A stretch of 8,317 nucleotides of DNA from Synergistaceae bacterium UBA4088 (GCA_002382605.1 DFYG01000112.1:556-8872), one strand, 5' to 3'. Shown: positions 1 through 6,538, counted from the stretch's first letter. Notes: generated by a model from the sequence alone, not told the origin. Program-made: numbers and translations.

Positions 1-1
1 T

Positions 2-121
2 ATTGAGATGACGGAGGTGTGGCTCAAGGTGTACGCAGGTCGGTTTTTGCCGATCCTGCTTGCGTCTGAAATGCCGCCCCGTCATTTTTTTGTCGTCCGC
101 TGGCGTGATCTGGAAGGGTGA
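2..121 (+). CDS. Possible 3' end of a gene cut by the window edge
   Basis: An open frame enters from the left edge and stops at TGA 119-121, giving about 39 residues that end in FFVVRWRDLEG. Most codons end in G or C, as in the genes further right, which is the only support for coding. No motif or family is recognisable, and another forward frame is also open over this stretch, so the call is weak. If real, this gene would lie upstream of the outer-membrane protein gene on the same strand, separated by about 280 bases. Confidence 0.3.
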   Translation: MEMTEVWLKVYAGRFLPILLASEMPPRHFFVVRWRDLEG

Positions 122-326
122 TCCTGGCGGATCCTTTCGGCAATGTTTATGTTGGTGTAAAAGATCTTGCTATTGTCCGGCTCCTGGATTCCCATCATGG
201 CGAACACCCCCTGGCACTACCTATTTTTAAGGGGATTCAGCCCCTGTTGCATTGATATACACTATTTGGGCAACAGTCCGTGTAGGCCTGACGCTTTTAA
301 GGTTCTTTTCAAAGAAAGTCAACAGT

Positions 327-357
327 TTTACAACGTGGACGAAACACCTCGTATAAC
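327..357 (+). promoter_or_regulatory. Candidate sigma70-type promoter for the beta-barrel gene
   Basis: TTTACA (327-332) could serve as a -35 box and TATAAC (352-357) as a -10 box, separated by 19 bases, which is longer than the usual 17. Transcription would start roughly 40 bases before the gene start. A second -10-like TATAGT lies at 359-364. The stretch 122-326 otherwise shows only a weak inverted repeat, CTGTTGC/GCAACAG, at 244-250 and 270-276. Confidence 0.3.
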
Positions 358-401
358 GTATAGTTCACCGGGCTACACGTCACCAACGGGGAGTGATGTA
401 T

Positions 402-1169
402 GTGAAACGAACGAGCCGTATCTTTTTGTCAATTCTCTTGTTCTTCTCTCTTCTTCTTTCCGGACTTCCCCCCCTGGAGGCAACAGAAAACGATGTTACC
501 TCCGACTGGACCTTTTCCACGACGTCGTATGTCTGGTTCTCAGGCCTCAACGGAACACTTGGCGTTAAGGGGCACAAGGCACGCGTCAGCCTGGGCTTCT
601 CCGACATTCTTTCGAACATGGACGCCTCAGGTATGCTCACCTTTCAAGGGCACAAGGGGAAGCAGTACTTCTTTTTCGACGGCATGTATCTCGACATTTC
701 GGACAGCCAACAGGTATCCCCATCGCTCTTCACGGACGTGAGCGCCACGACGACCAGGCTTCAGGCCGCCTGGGGTGTGCGCGTAAGGGAATGGGATTCG
801 TCCTCCCTTCATATTTTCACAGGTCTTAGATACTGGAATCTGAAAAACGAACTGACGATCAGAACGGCCTCAACTCCCCTGGAACGCTTCAGCGATACTG
901 AATCCTGGCTGGATCCTTTCGTCGGCATCCGCTACGCGACGAGACTTTCACCGAATTTGACCCTTGTTGCAATGATCGATGCGGGCGGATTCGGCCTCGG
1001 GTCCAATTTCACATGGGGAGGTATGGTGGATCTGTCATGGAAACTTTCGGAGCGAACGTCCATTGAAGTCGGATACCGATACCTCTACGTCGATTACGAG
1101 AATAATGGCTTTGTAATGGATGCCTATAACGACGGCGTCTTCATCGGCTTCACCTGGAAACTGAGGTAA
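402..1169 (+). CDS. Outer-membrane beta-barrel protein, function unknown
   Basis: Predicted secreted protein of about 255 residues. The N-terminus is basic (KRTSR), followed by a hydrophobic stretch rich in L, F and S and a likely signal-peptidase site near PPLEA/TEND. The mature part alternates polar and hydrophobic residues in short strands with frequent aromatic residues, for example TSYVWFSGLNGTLGV, YFFFDGMYLDIS, VGIRYATRLS, EVGYRYLYVDY and a final GVFIGFTWKLR. This is the pattern of an OmpW/OmpA-size eight- to ten-strand barrel of the OMP_b-brl type. Possible starts in frame are GTG 393, ATG 396 and GTG 402. The GGGGAG at 388-393 sits 8 bases before GTG 402 but only 2 before ATG 396, so 402 is preferred, not certain. 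A phosphoesterase gene follows 76 bases downstream on the same strand. No ligand or transport role can be assigned. Confidence 0.8.
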   Translation: MKRTSRIFLSILLFFSLLLSGLPPLEATENDVTSDWTFSTTSYVWFSGLNGTLGVKGHKARVSLGFSDILSNMDASGMLTFQGHKGKQYFFFDGMYLDISDSQQVSPSLFTDVSATTTRLQAAWGVRVREWDSSSLHIFTGLRYWNLKNELTIRTASTPLERFSDTESWLDPFVGIRYATRLSPNLTLVAMIDAGGFGLGSNFTWGGMVDLSWKLSERTSIEVGYRYLYVDYENNGFVMDAYNDGVFIGFTWKLR

Positions 1170-1245
1170 GGCGACGTCGAGCAGCACCTTTTCCGGGCAC
1201 ACTGCTCATGACCATCACATCACAAACGAAAGGGAATGAGACATT

Positions 1246-2592
1246 ATGAGAAGAGAGGGTATTATAGGCATTATTCTATTGTCGTCACTGCTGTTTACCG
1301 CATCAAGTTGCTCCGCGGACGCCATCCCCGAGCAGAATTCGGCCGGAGCGCTTTCGGGCTACTCTTTCACCCTCGATGAGGGCGGCATTCCGGTGCTCGG
1401 CGACGAGCGCTCCGTTATCGTCGTCATCAGCGACCTCCACCTGGGGATGGACGACCGGTATGCGGAGACTCAAAAGAACCGCGCTCCCCTCGTCGATTTT
1501 CTTCAGAAACTTAGGTGCGCTCCGAACATCAAGGAGTTTGTCATCGCGGGCGACCTCGTCGACGAATGGTTCATCCCCGCTGGCGTGGATACTTACGCCG
1601 GAAAGAGCCAGAAAGAGTTCGTGCAGGCCGTCGCCGTGAACAACAAAGACGTGGTGGACGCTTTCAACAACATCATCCGGGACGGGAAGATCAAAACGGT
1701 CTACGTTCCGGGTAATCATGACCTGCTTGTCACCTCGGAGAGCATCCAGACCATCTTCCCTGGAATGATCGAAGCGCGCGAAGATCTGGGGCTCGGGACC
1801 TATTCCCCAGCCGAGTATCCTGAAATAGCCATCGAGCACGGCCATCGCTACAATTTCTTCTGTGCGCCGGATCCCATTTCGAACCGATCCATAGCCCCAG
1901 GCTCCATCCTGCCTCCGGGGTACTTCTTCACCCGCATCGCGACGCTCTCGGTTGTTGAAGGCAAGCCCGAGCCGAGCAAGATCAGGCCGGTCGTCACCCC
2001 GAACTCTCTGGGAGAAAGCCAGAACCTTGAGTTCCTCTACTGGAAAGTATGGGACGGAGTGATGAAAGCGCTTCCCATAAAGGAAGGATTCGAAGAGAAG
2101 ATCATAATGACCAACATCGACGGATTCACTGAAACCTATGCCATGAGCGACGTTATTCCCATTCAGGCGGAGGCCGGAGGAGTCATTGAAGTGACTCTGT
2201 TCAAAGGGATACAGGACACGTGGGACGAACGGCAGGCTCTCAACAGGGTGGCTGTCAAGATCCCTGTCAGAGACGCGATCGTCAAGTCGGCATCGGCGGA
2301 GGGTACCGACGAGCAGGCGAACGTGCAGTACTTCCAAAACCCCGGATCCGACAAAAGAATCGTGATCTTTGGCCATTCTCACGAACCCAGGATGATCCCG
2401 TCGGAGACCCACGACGGAAAGGAAGCCGTGTATGTTAACTCCGGCACGTGGATCGATACCAATAACAATCTGGAGACAATGACCTTCGTCGTGATGACTG
2501 CTCATGGGAGCAAGAGGCACGCCGGGCTTTATTACTACTCTCACGAGGGTACCATTACTACTATGGATTCTATGGAACTCGAGGGTTTTTAA
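1246..2592 (+). CDS. Exported calcineurin-like metallophosphoesterase, possible lipoprotein
   Basis: A 448-residue protein with a hydrophobic N-terminus ending in FTASSC. Cys22 could be lipidated, although Ala rather than Leu at -3 makes the lipobox imperfect. The full set of metal-binding motifs of the calcineurin-like phosphoesterase family is visible: D63-x-H65 (ISDLHLG), G102-D103 with D106 (AGDLVDEW), G156-N157-H158-D159 (PGNHD), H198-G-H200 (EHGHRYN) and G376-H-S-H379 (FGHSHEPR). It should therefore hydrolyse a phosphoester or pyrophosphate bond using two metal ions, acting outside the cytoplasmic membrane; the substrate is unknown. About 175 residues separate the HGH and GHSH motifs, far more than in minimal family members, pointing to an inserted substrate-recognition or cap region. 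AAGGGA (1230-1235) precedes the ATG by 10 bases. The gene probably shares a transcript with the upstream barrel and ends 31 bases before a long hairpin. Confidence 0.9.
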   Translation: MRREGIIGIILLSSLLFTASSCSADAIPEQNSAGALSGYSFTLDEGGIPVLGDERSVIVVISDLHLGMDDRYAETQKNRAPLVDFLQKLRCAPNIKEFVIAGDLVDEWFIPAGVDTYAGKSQKEFVQAVAVNNKDVVDAFNNIIRDGKIKTVYVPGNHDLLVTSESIQTIFPGMIEAREDLGLGTYSPAEYPEIAIEHGHRYNFFCAPDPISNRSIAPGSILPPGYFFTRIATLSVVEGKPEPSKIRPVVTPNSLGESQNLEFLYWKVWDGVMKALPIKEGFEEKIIMTNIDGFTETYAMSDVIPIQAEAGGVIEVTLFKGIQDTWDERQALNRVAVKIPVRDAIVKSASAEGTDEQANVQYFQNPGSDKRIVIFGHSHEPRMIPSETHDGKEAVYVNSGTWIDTNNNLETMTFVVMTAHGSKRHAGLYYYSHEGTITTMDSMELEGF

Positions 2593-2623
2593 GAGGAGCC
2601 TCTCTCCGCAGCAAACCGGCGCC

Positions 2624-2668
2624 ATCAACAACCAGGCCGGGGCTATTCGGCCCGGCCTGGTTGTTGAT
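2624..2668 (+). terminator. Perfect 18-bp inverted repeat after the phosphoesterase gene
   Basis: The arms at 2624-2641 (ATCAACAACCAGGCCGGG) and 2651-2668 are exact reverse complements around a 9-base loop. The hairpin starts 31 bases after the stop codon, as expected for a transcription end or a 3' mRNA-stabilising structure. No T-tract follows on either strand, so it is not a textbook intrinsic terminator. No same-sequence copy was seen elsewhere in the window. Confidence 0.45.
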
Positions 2669-3099
2669 CTGTCGACACTGGTTTCGTACGCTTTTGCGTT
2701 TACTGCTTCTCACATGGTGCAATATTTACTGGGGTTATACTGTTTCTGACATTTTGCCGCCTCGCTTTATTGCCTTTTCTGTTCACTATTGTCTATTCTG
2801 TCGACACCCTGTCTCCCTGGCTTAGCGACAGTCCGCCTGACACTATTATCTGATCTCCCTCCTCAAGTCCCTGCAGAATCTGAGTGTATTCCTCGGTACG
2901 AATCCCAGTCTCGGAGAAAGGACCCTTATGGGGGGTTCTTGCTCAACGATGTGTATGTTTTCAATGGACAGCATTAAGCATTTTTGGAAATAGCCAGGTT
3001 TGCAGGTATGCGCACTACCAGTTCCCCTCTGCACCCGGACTTGTGTAGAATGATAACAATGAAAGACACCCTGCCTTCCCCCTGGAAAGAAGGCTTTCG
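2669..3099. other. Gene-poor intergenic region with a possible short leader ORF
   Basis: No convincing long coding frame is present; the open frames here lack ribosome binding sites and family features. An 11-base direct repeat, TCTGTCGACAC, occurs at 2668-2678 and 2797-2807. A small frame of 31 codons (ATG 3008, internal ATGs at 3050 and 3059, stop TGA 3101-3103) overlaps the methyltransferase start as ATGA and might be a leader, but it has no clear ribosome binding site. Just before the methyltransferase, GAAAG (3085-3089) and CTTTC (3094-3098) can form a small stem that displays AAGG in its loop. Confidence 0.4.
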
Positions 3100-3678
3100 A
3101 TGAATCCCCATGTGAGAAAGTTTCAGTTTATCGCACCTTTTTACGGGCTTTTCTTCAAACCACAGGTTGTCGGTTACTCGTGGGTTATCGGAAAACACAT
3201 ACCCGAACTGAATATTGCAGGATGTGAAACCGTGCTTGATCTGGGCAGTGGTACAGGGGCGTTCGGTCGTTGCTGGCAGGATCTCGGTTACAACGTGACG
3301 GCTGTTGACGCATCTCCGGCTATGGTCCGGTTGTGCCTGAAAAACGGGCTCCAATGCCTGGAACAGGATTTTTTGAAGGGTCTAACTTTCCCGGATGATC
3401 ACTTTGATATTGTTGTCGGTGCTTATGTAGCTCACGGGCTTCCCGTTGCCGACAGGGAAAAACTTTACAGAGAATCGGCCAGAGTCGCCAAAGAGCTGGT
3501 TTTGTTTCACGATTTCGGCGGGAGATCACGCTTCTCCGTGTCAGTAATAGAAAAAATGGAGGGGAGCTTCTACAGGGAATTTATTGCCCGTGCTCCGGGA
3601 GAGATGGAGAGATTTTTCAGGCGGGTGGATGTTTTGCCGTTGTCCTCCTGGACCTGCTGGTATATCTGCCGGCCGTAA
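3100..3678 (+). CDS. Class I SAM-dependent methyltransferase
   Basis: A 192-residue cytoplasmic enzyme with the Rossmann-fold SAM-binding signature. Motif I is VLDLGSGTG at residues 45-53. The acidic end of strand 2 is D70 in VTAVDAS, which would contact the SAM ribose. D90 (LEQDF) lies near the adenine pocket, and the post-motif strand is FDIVVGAYVAHGL around 102-114. The C-terminal part (LVLFHDFG, then RRVDVLP to WTCWYICRP) matches the last strands of a Methyltransf_11/25-type domain, so the protein looks complete with little beyond the core fold. The substrate cannot be read from the sequence. The start is supported by AAGAAGG (3087-3093) six bases ahead of the ATG. No neighbouring gene clearly shares a pathway. 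The toxin-antitoxin module downstream begins after 145 bases and has its own promoter. Confidence 0.88.
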   Translation: MNPHVRKFQFIAPFYGLFFKPQVVGYSWVIGKHIPELNIAGCETVLDLGSGTGAFGRCWQDLGYNVTAVDASPAMVRLCLKNGLQCLEQDFLKGLTFPDDHFDIVVGAYVAHGLPVADREKLYRESARVAKELVLFHDFGGRSRFSVSVIEKMEGSFYREFIARAPGEMERFFRRVDVLPLSSWTCWYICRP

Positions 3679-3760
3679 ATGTCAGAACCAGGAGCCTTCA
3701 CTTTCGAACAGATCCGTATTCCAGTCTTTACCGTGAGGCCGGCGAGGATGGCGGGGATTT

Positions 3761-3791
3761 TTAACAAGGCCAACAAACATTGGATTATAAT
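3761..3791 (+). promoter_or_regulatory. Candidate promoter of the mntA-hepT module
   Basis: A perfect -10 hexamer TATAAT lies at 3786-3791, with TTAACA (3761-3766, five of six consensus bases) as the likely -35 box and a long 19-base spacer. Transcription would begin close to 3798, leaving a short leader that is mostly ribosome binding site. This would let the toxin-antitoxin pair be expressed independently of the upstream methyltransferase gene. Confidence 0.5.
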
Positions 3792-3804
3792 AAGGAAACA
3801 GGAA

Positions 3805-3815
3805 AAAGGAGGTGA
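3805..3815 (+). promoter_or_regulatory. Near-ideal ribosome binding site deciding the mntA start
   Basis: AAAGGAGGTGA is complementary to the 16S rRNA 3' end over almost its full length and sits 8 bases before ATG 3824. An in-frame GTG at 3812 lies inside this site and so is not a plausible start. High translation of the antitoxin is expected. Confidence 0.75.
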
Positions 3816-3823
3816 CACGCCCT

Positions 3824-4123
3824 ATGGGTCTACGTATCAGAATTCCGCAGGAGGAGATCGTAAAGTTCTGTCGGAGGAATAAGATTCGCCGTCTTGCCCT
3901 GTTCGGATCGGTCCTGAGGGATGACTTCACTCCCGAAAGCGACGTAGATGTTCTGGTCGAGTTTGAGCCAGGGGTTCGTGTCGGCCTCAGGTTTTTTGCC
4001 CTGGAACAGGAATTATCGGAACTTCTCGGACGGAAGGTCGACCTTAATACGCCGGGATTCCTGAGCAAACACTTCCGGGAGGCAGTCCAGCTTCAGGCTG
4101 AGGTTCTTTATGATGCAGCCTAA
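3824..4123 (+). CDS. mntA: MntA-like nucleotidyltransferase antitoxin
   Basis: A 99-residue minimal nucleotidyltransferase of the MNT family. The family signature GSX10DXD is exact: G28-S29 (LFGSVLR), then D40 and D42 ([10 protein letters not shown]), with a third acidic residue D73 in RKVDL. All residues needed for Mg-ATP binding and transfer are therefore present. In characterised MntA/HepT pairs the MNT protein neutralises the HEPN toxin by adding AMP groups to a tyrosine next to the toxin's catalytic motif; that role is inferred here from family and gene order. The last 14 bases overlap the start of the hepT-like gene, indicating translational coupling. The gene is intact and full-length for the family. 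Confidence 0.88.
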   Translation: MGLRIRIPQEEIVKFCRRNKIRRLALFGSVLRDDFTPESDVDVLVEFEPGVRVGLRFFALEQELSELLGRKVDLNTPGFLSKHFREAVQLQAEVLYDAA

Positions 4124-4452
4124 AGACCACACAAGACTGAAGCATATGATGGAGTATGCCGAAGAAGCAAAAAACCTGGCAATGGAGACAACAAGAGAAA
4201 AACTTGCGACAGACCGGAAACTTGAGTTGGCCCTTACAAGGCTGGTCGAGATCATCGGAGAGGCAGCAGGAAGAGTTTCTACCCAGACCCGAGAGCAATA
4301 TCCGGATATCCCCGTGGATCGAAATGATCGGTCTCAGAAACCGGCTGATCCATGGTTACGATGCAGTCGATCTGGATATCCTCTGGGATATTCTTAAGGA
4401 AGATCTCCCTTCATTGATCCAGAGATTGAAAGTCCTTCTGGAAAACGAATAG
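4110..4452 (+). pseudogene. hepT: HepT-like HEPN toxin, interrupted by a one-base frameshift
   Basis: Two overlapping frames together encode one HepT/DUF86 protein of about 113 residues. The first frame starts at ATG 4110 (GAGG 4099-4102, 7 bases upstream) and carries the helical N-terminal half through EQYPDIP, residue 68. The second, shifted by +1, continues with WIEMIGLRNRLIHGYDAVD and runs to TAG 4450-4452. The family motif RX4HXY is seen as R76-x4-H81-x-Y83 and lies wholly after the shift. One extra base in the stretch CCCCG (4310-4314) explains the break. Read without correction, the product ends at TAA 4395-4397 after 95 residues with a nonsense tail and no ribonuclease motif. The causes could be true inactivation, a sequencing or assembly error, or +1 slippage at the proline codon. 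The intact toxin would cleave RNA and be held in check by the upstream antitoxin. Confidence 0.82.
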
Positions 4453-4614
4453 CCTTCCCCTATTTAAGAAACCCTACAGGTGTAAGCACATACACAATTG
4501 ATAACTTTTCATAGGTGGTCTTCCCGGAGAGCGCGTTTCCGGCGAGGATCTATCTTTGCTGGGGTTTGTCAATTGCGCAGGGCAAAAATCGTTACGGAAG
4601 AAATACGGGATCGA

Positions 4615-5280
4615 CTAGTAGCCAAGTTTTTTAAGTCTTTCCCTTGCATCGGCGTGACCCTGTGCTGCTGCTTTCCTGTACCAGTAGATGGCCGATCTTA
4701 AGTCTTTTTCCACTCCGAGGCCATTTTCGCAGAAAACACCCAGGTGCCACTGGTCTTTGGGCGCCCCCTGGTCAGCAGCCTGATGGTACCAATAATAGGC
4801 TTTTTTAAATTGTTCCGGATCCTGTTTGCCACGCTGGGCGTATGCGTAGCCGAGGTTGTGCTGGGATCCAACATGTCCCTGCACCGCCGCAAGGAACCAC
4901 CAGTCCATGGCTTTTTCCATGTCGCGCTCCAGCCCGAAGCCTCCTTCCCACAAAAGGCCACCCAGGTTGTACTGACTGTTCACTTCGCCCTGTGCAGCGG
5001 CCTGCCCGTACCAGTAAGCCGCAGTGACGTAATCTTTCTTGACGCCGGCCTTGCCCAGATCGAAGAAGAGGGCCGTCTCGAACTGTGCAGGGGGAAATCC
5101 CTGTTTTGCAGACTTTTCGTACCAGTAGAAGGCTTTGTTCATGTCGACCGGGATGCCGTCCCCTTTTTTGTATTTCTGGGCAAGAAGGAACTGGTCGACC
5201 GGATCCACAGGTTCGGCAGCGTTAACCGGGAAGCAGGCGAAAAGGATTGAAAAGATCGCAAGGGCAAAAACCTTTTTCAT
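4615..5280 (-). CDS. Secreted Sel1-repeat (TPR-like) protein
   Basis: A 221-residue protein with a signal peptide (MKKVFALAIFSILFACFPVNAA) and probable cleavage before EPVDP. An alternative lipidation at Cys16 (LFAC) is possible but the lipobox is poor. The rest is made of five Sel1-like repeats of about 36 residues, starting near 29, 68, 104, 141 and 177. Each has the pattern of a small helix, a G-rich turn, and A-x-x-W-Y/W-x-x-A-A-x-Q-G, e.g. AIYWYRKAAAQGHADAR in the last. Such repeats form solenoids that bind other proteins, commonly in envelope stress, signalling or assembly roles; no catalytic site is expected. Its ATG overlaps the stop of the preceding gene as ATGA, and a GGGGGGAGAGGG tract lies just upstream, so the two are likely translated together. 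The protein may act with that secreted partner. Confidence 0.88.
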   Translation of the reverse strand: MKKVFALAIFSILFACFPVNAAEPVDPVDQFLLAQKYKKGDGIPVDMNKAFYWYEKSAKQGFPPAQFETALFFDLGKAGVKKDYVTAAYWYGQAAAQGEVNSQYNLGGLLWEGGFGLERDMEKAMDWWFLAAVQGHVGSQHNLGYAYAQRGKQDPEQFKKAYYWYHQAADQGAPKDQWHLGVFCENGLGVEKDLRSAIYWYRKAAAQGHADARERLKKLGY

Positions 5281-6254
5281 GATCTACCCTCTCCCCCCTT
5301 CAGGAAAGGGATCTTCCCCGACCCGGAGGAGGGGTCGAAGAAGTGGGCTTCAAAAGGCAATGGTTCCGGAATGGATGCCAGGAGGAAATCGAAAGGAACC
5401 TTGTTGACGAGTGAGTTGAAGAAATCAGTAATATATCCTGTGACGGCTCCGTTTTTCATCTCTGCCCGCCAGTAGAGTGGCCCTTTCCATGATGCCTGGC
5501 CAAAGCGAATTTCGAGAATACCGTTCCCCTGCCAGCTGAAAGAACTGGGAAAAGACGAATAGCTGCTTGTTGAGCCAGAAACCAGGGGTTTTCCGGGGTT
5601 GAGTGTGAAGAAGTAGTCGATCCATTCGTTTCCATTGGAAACCTTGATGTAGCCTGCCCCGTAACATACGGGGGAGCCGTTCTTGTCCAGCCCCATTGTC
5701 AGTGTTATGTATCTGTCACTATAGGTAACACCAGGTACTCCTTTGGTGAAGGGGCCGGTGGCTGTTATTTTTCCGTCGGCTGATACTGTGGAGGGAGGTC
5801 CAGCGTCCTCTTTTTCGACAGTCTGCTGATCTCTTTTCGAAAGCAGGGCCCGCAATTCAGTCCCGTTGCCTGTTGAAACCCATGTAACGGCGGCCTCCAG
5901 CCTTGCTATGACGCCTTCGTAATATCTCTGGTCGGCTACGTTGCCATTTTCCATGGCCCTTTCGTAGTTGGCGTAGGCAATGGTACGCTGATGCTGAAAA
6001 TAAGCCTGGGCTGCTCCCTTGGCCAGCGTCGGGGAGGAGAGAGCGAAACTGCTGAAATCCGGGAGGGCGTAACTGACTGAGCCCACAGTGATATCCATGA
6101 ACACCTCTCGCCATGAATATGGTGTATCCCCATGCCCCGGCACAGTGATCTTCTGATCCATAAGCTCATTCAGGTCGTCGGTCCCTGCCAGAACGGAACT
6201 TGCAGCAACAGCCACCAATAATGTCGTAAGCAGAAGGGTGAGTACATTTTTCAT
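5277..6254 (-). CDS. Secreted protein of unknown function
   Basis: A 325-residue protein whose family I do not recognise. It starts with a clear Sec signal peptide (MKNVLTLLLTTLLVAVAA, cleavage likely after SSVLA). Roughly residues 75-145 are rich in A, E, Q and R and look helical (QHQRTIAYANYERAMENG, IARLEAAVTW). The second half, from about residue 157, is rich in G, S, T and aromatic residues and looks like a beta-sandwich (YITLTMGLDKNGSPVCYGAG, WIDYFFTLNPGKPLVSGS). An ATG at 6263 adds three residues, but it directly abuts the GGAAGG ribosome binding site. ATG 6254 has a 9-base spacing and gives a normal signal peptide, so it is preferred. The 3' end overlaps the Sel1-repeat gene by ATGA. 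Two secreted proteins in one coupled unit suggest a shared periplasmic or surface task. Confidence 0.75.
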   Translation of the reverse strand: MKNVLTLLLTTLLVAVAASSVLAGTDDLNELMDQKITVPGHGDTPYSWREVFMDITVGSVSYALPDFSSFALSSPTLAKGAAQAYFQHQRTIAYANYERAMENGNVADQRYYEGVIARLEAAVTWVSTGNGTELRALLSKRDQQTVEKEDAGPPSTVSADGKITATGPFTKGVPGVTYSDRYITLTMGLDKNGSPVCYGAGYIKVSNGNEWIDYFFTLNPGKPLVSGSTSSYSSFPSSFSWQGNGILEIRFGQASWKGPLYWRAEMKNGAVTGYITDFFNSLVNKVPFDFLLASIPEPLPFEAHFFDPSSGSGKIPFLKGGEGRS

Positions 6255-6306
6255 GTCGGCCATCCTTCCCTACGGTCCTGGAATATTTTCATTTTACAAT
6301 AAATGC

Positions 6307-6327
6307 AAAAATCCTGCGGTGGCAGGA
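6307..6327 (-). terminator. Small terminator-like hairpin ahead of the minus-strand operon
   Basis: Read on the minus strand, TCCTGC-CACC-GCAGGA (6327-6312) is followed at once by five T residues (6311-6307). This is the shape of a short intrinsic terminator. It lies about 50 bases upstream of the secreted-protein start, so it could attenuate that operon or stop minus-strand transcripts coming from the right. The six-pair stem is short, so the effect may be weak. Confidence 0.35.
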
Positions 6328-6381
6328 CTTTATAGGTGTTACCCCGTACACGATTCACAAAATGGATAAAAGCCTGTTATT

Positions 6382-6413
6382 TGCTGGGAAAGCCGATCCT
6401 GGTTTTCCCAGCA
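6382..6413. repeat. 13-bp inverted repeat in the divergent intergenic region
   Basis: The arms TGCTGGGAAAGCC (6382-6394) and GGTTTTCCCAGCA (6401-6413) pair over 13 positions with one G-U wobble, around a six-base loop. No T-tract follows on either strand. It lies midway between two divergent genes, so it could be a regulatory structure, a protein-binding palindrome or an old bidirectional transcription end. The remainder of 6264-6630 shows only the smaller hairpin at 6307-6327, the promoter candidate at 6508-6538 and a 5-bp stem, GCGAA/TTCGC, in the leader of the downstream gene. Confidence 0.6.
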
Positions 6414-6507
6414 CTTCCCCTGCTCCCACGAATCTTGCTCAGATCTTGCCTTTAATGATAACCGTGTCGATCCTGGAGATAGGTGTGCATTGCCGCCGGA
6501 CTCTTTG

Positions 6508-6538
6508 TTGATTGGAAATTTTACTGTAGTTGTATAAT
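6508..6538 (+). promoter_or_regulatory. Candidate promoter of the molybdoenzyme gene
   Basis: A perfect -10 box TATAAT stands at 6533-6538. The -35 box is either TTGATT (6508-6513, spacer 19) or TTGGAA (6512-6517, spacer 15); neither is ideal. The start site near 6545 would give a leader of about 85 bases before the gene. No known riboswitch fold was recognised in that leader. Confidence 0.5.

Noticed and set aside
244..276. 7-bp inverted repeat CTGTTGC/GCAACAG with a 19-base AT-rich centre
   Set aside because: It could be an operator, but a 7-bp match is expected by chance in this length and it lies far from the likely promoter.
167..568. 133-codon plus-strand frame overlapping the start of the barrel gene
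   Set aside because: Rich in S, R, C and P with no motif or ribosome binding site, and it conflicts with the signal peptide and barrel reading frame.
1303..2631. Long 442-codon open frame antisense to the phosphoesterase gene
   Set aside because: It mirrors the real gene almost exactly, has no family motifs, and the sense strand carries every metal-binding motif of its family; this is an effect of codon bias.
2668..2807. 11-base direct repeat TCTGTCGACAC at 2668-2678 and 2797-2807
   Set aside because: Too short, with no transposase or matching terminal structure, so it is not evidence of an insertion.
3679..3882. 67-codon frame starting right after the methyltransferase stop
   Set aside because: It has no ribosome binding site of its own, and it overlaps the strong mntA promoter, ribosome binding site and gene start in another frame.
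4453..4614. Search for a terminator between the convergent hepT and Sel1 genes
   Set aside because: Only weak stems such as CCGGAGA/TTTCCGG and widely spaced CAATTGA/TCAATTG arms are present; no hairpin with a T-tract.
4744..5250. 168-codon frame antisense to the Sel1-repeat gene
   Set aside because: The minus strand encodes five regular Sel1 repeats and a signal peptide; the opposite frame is a shadow.
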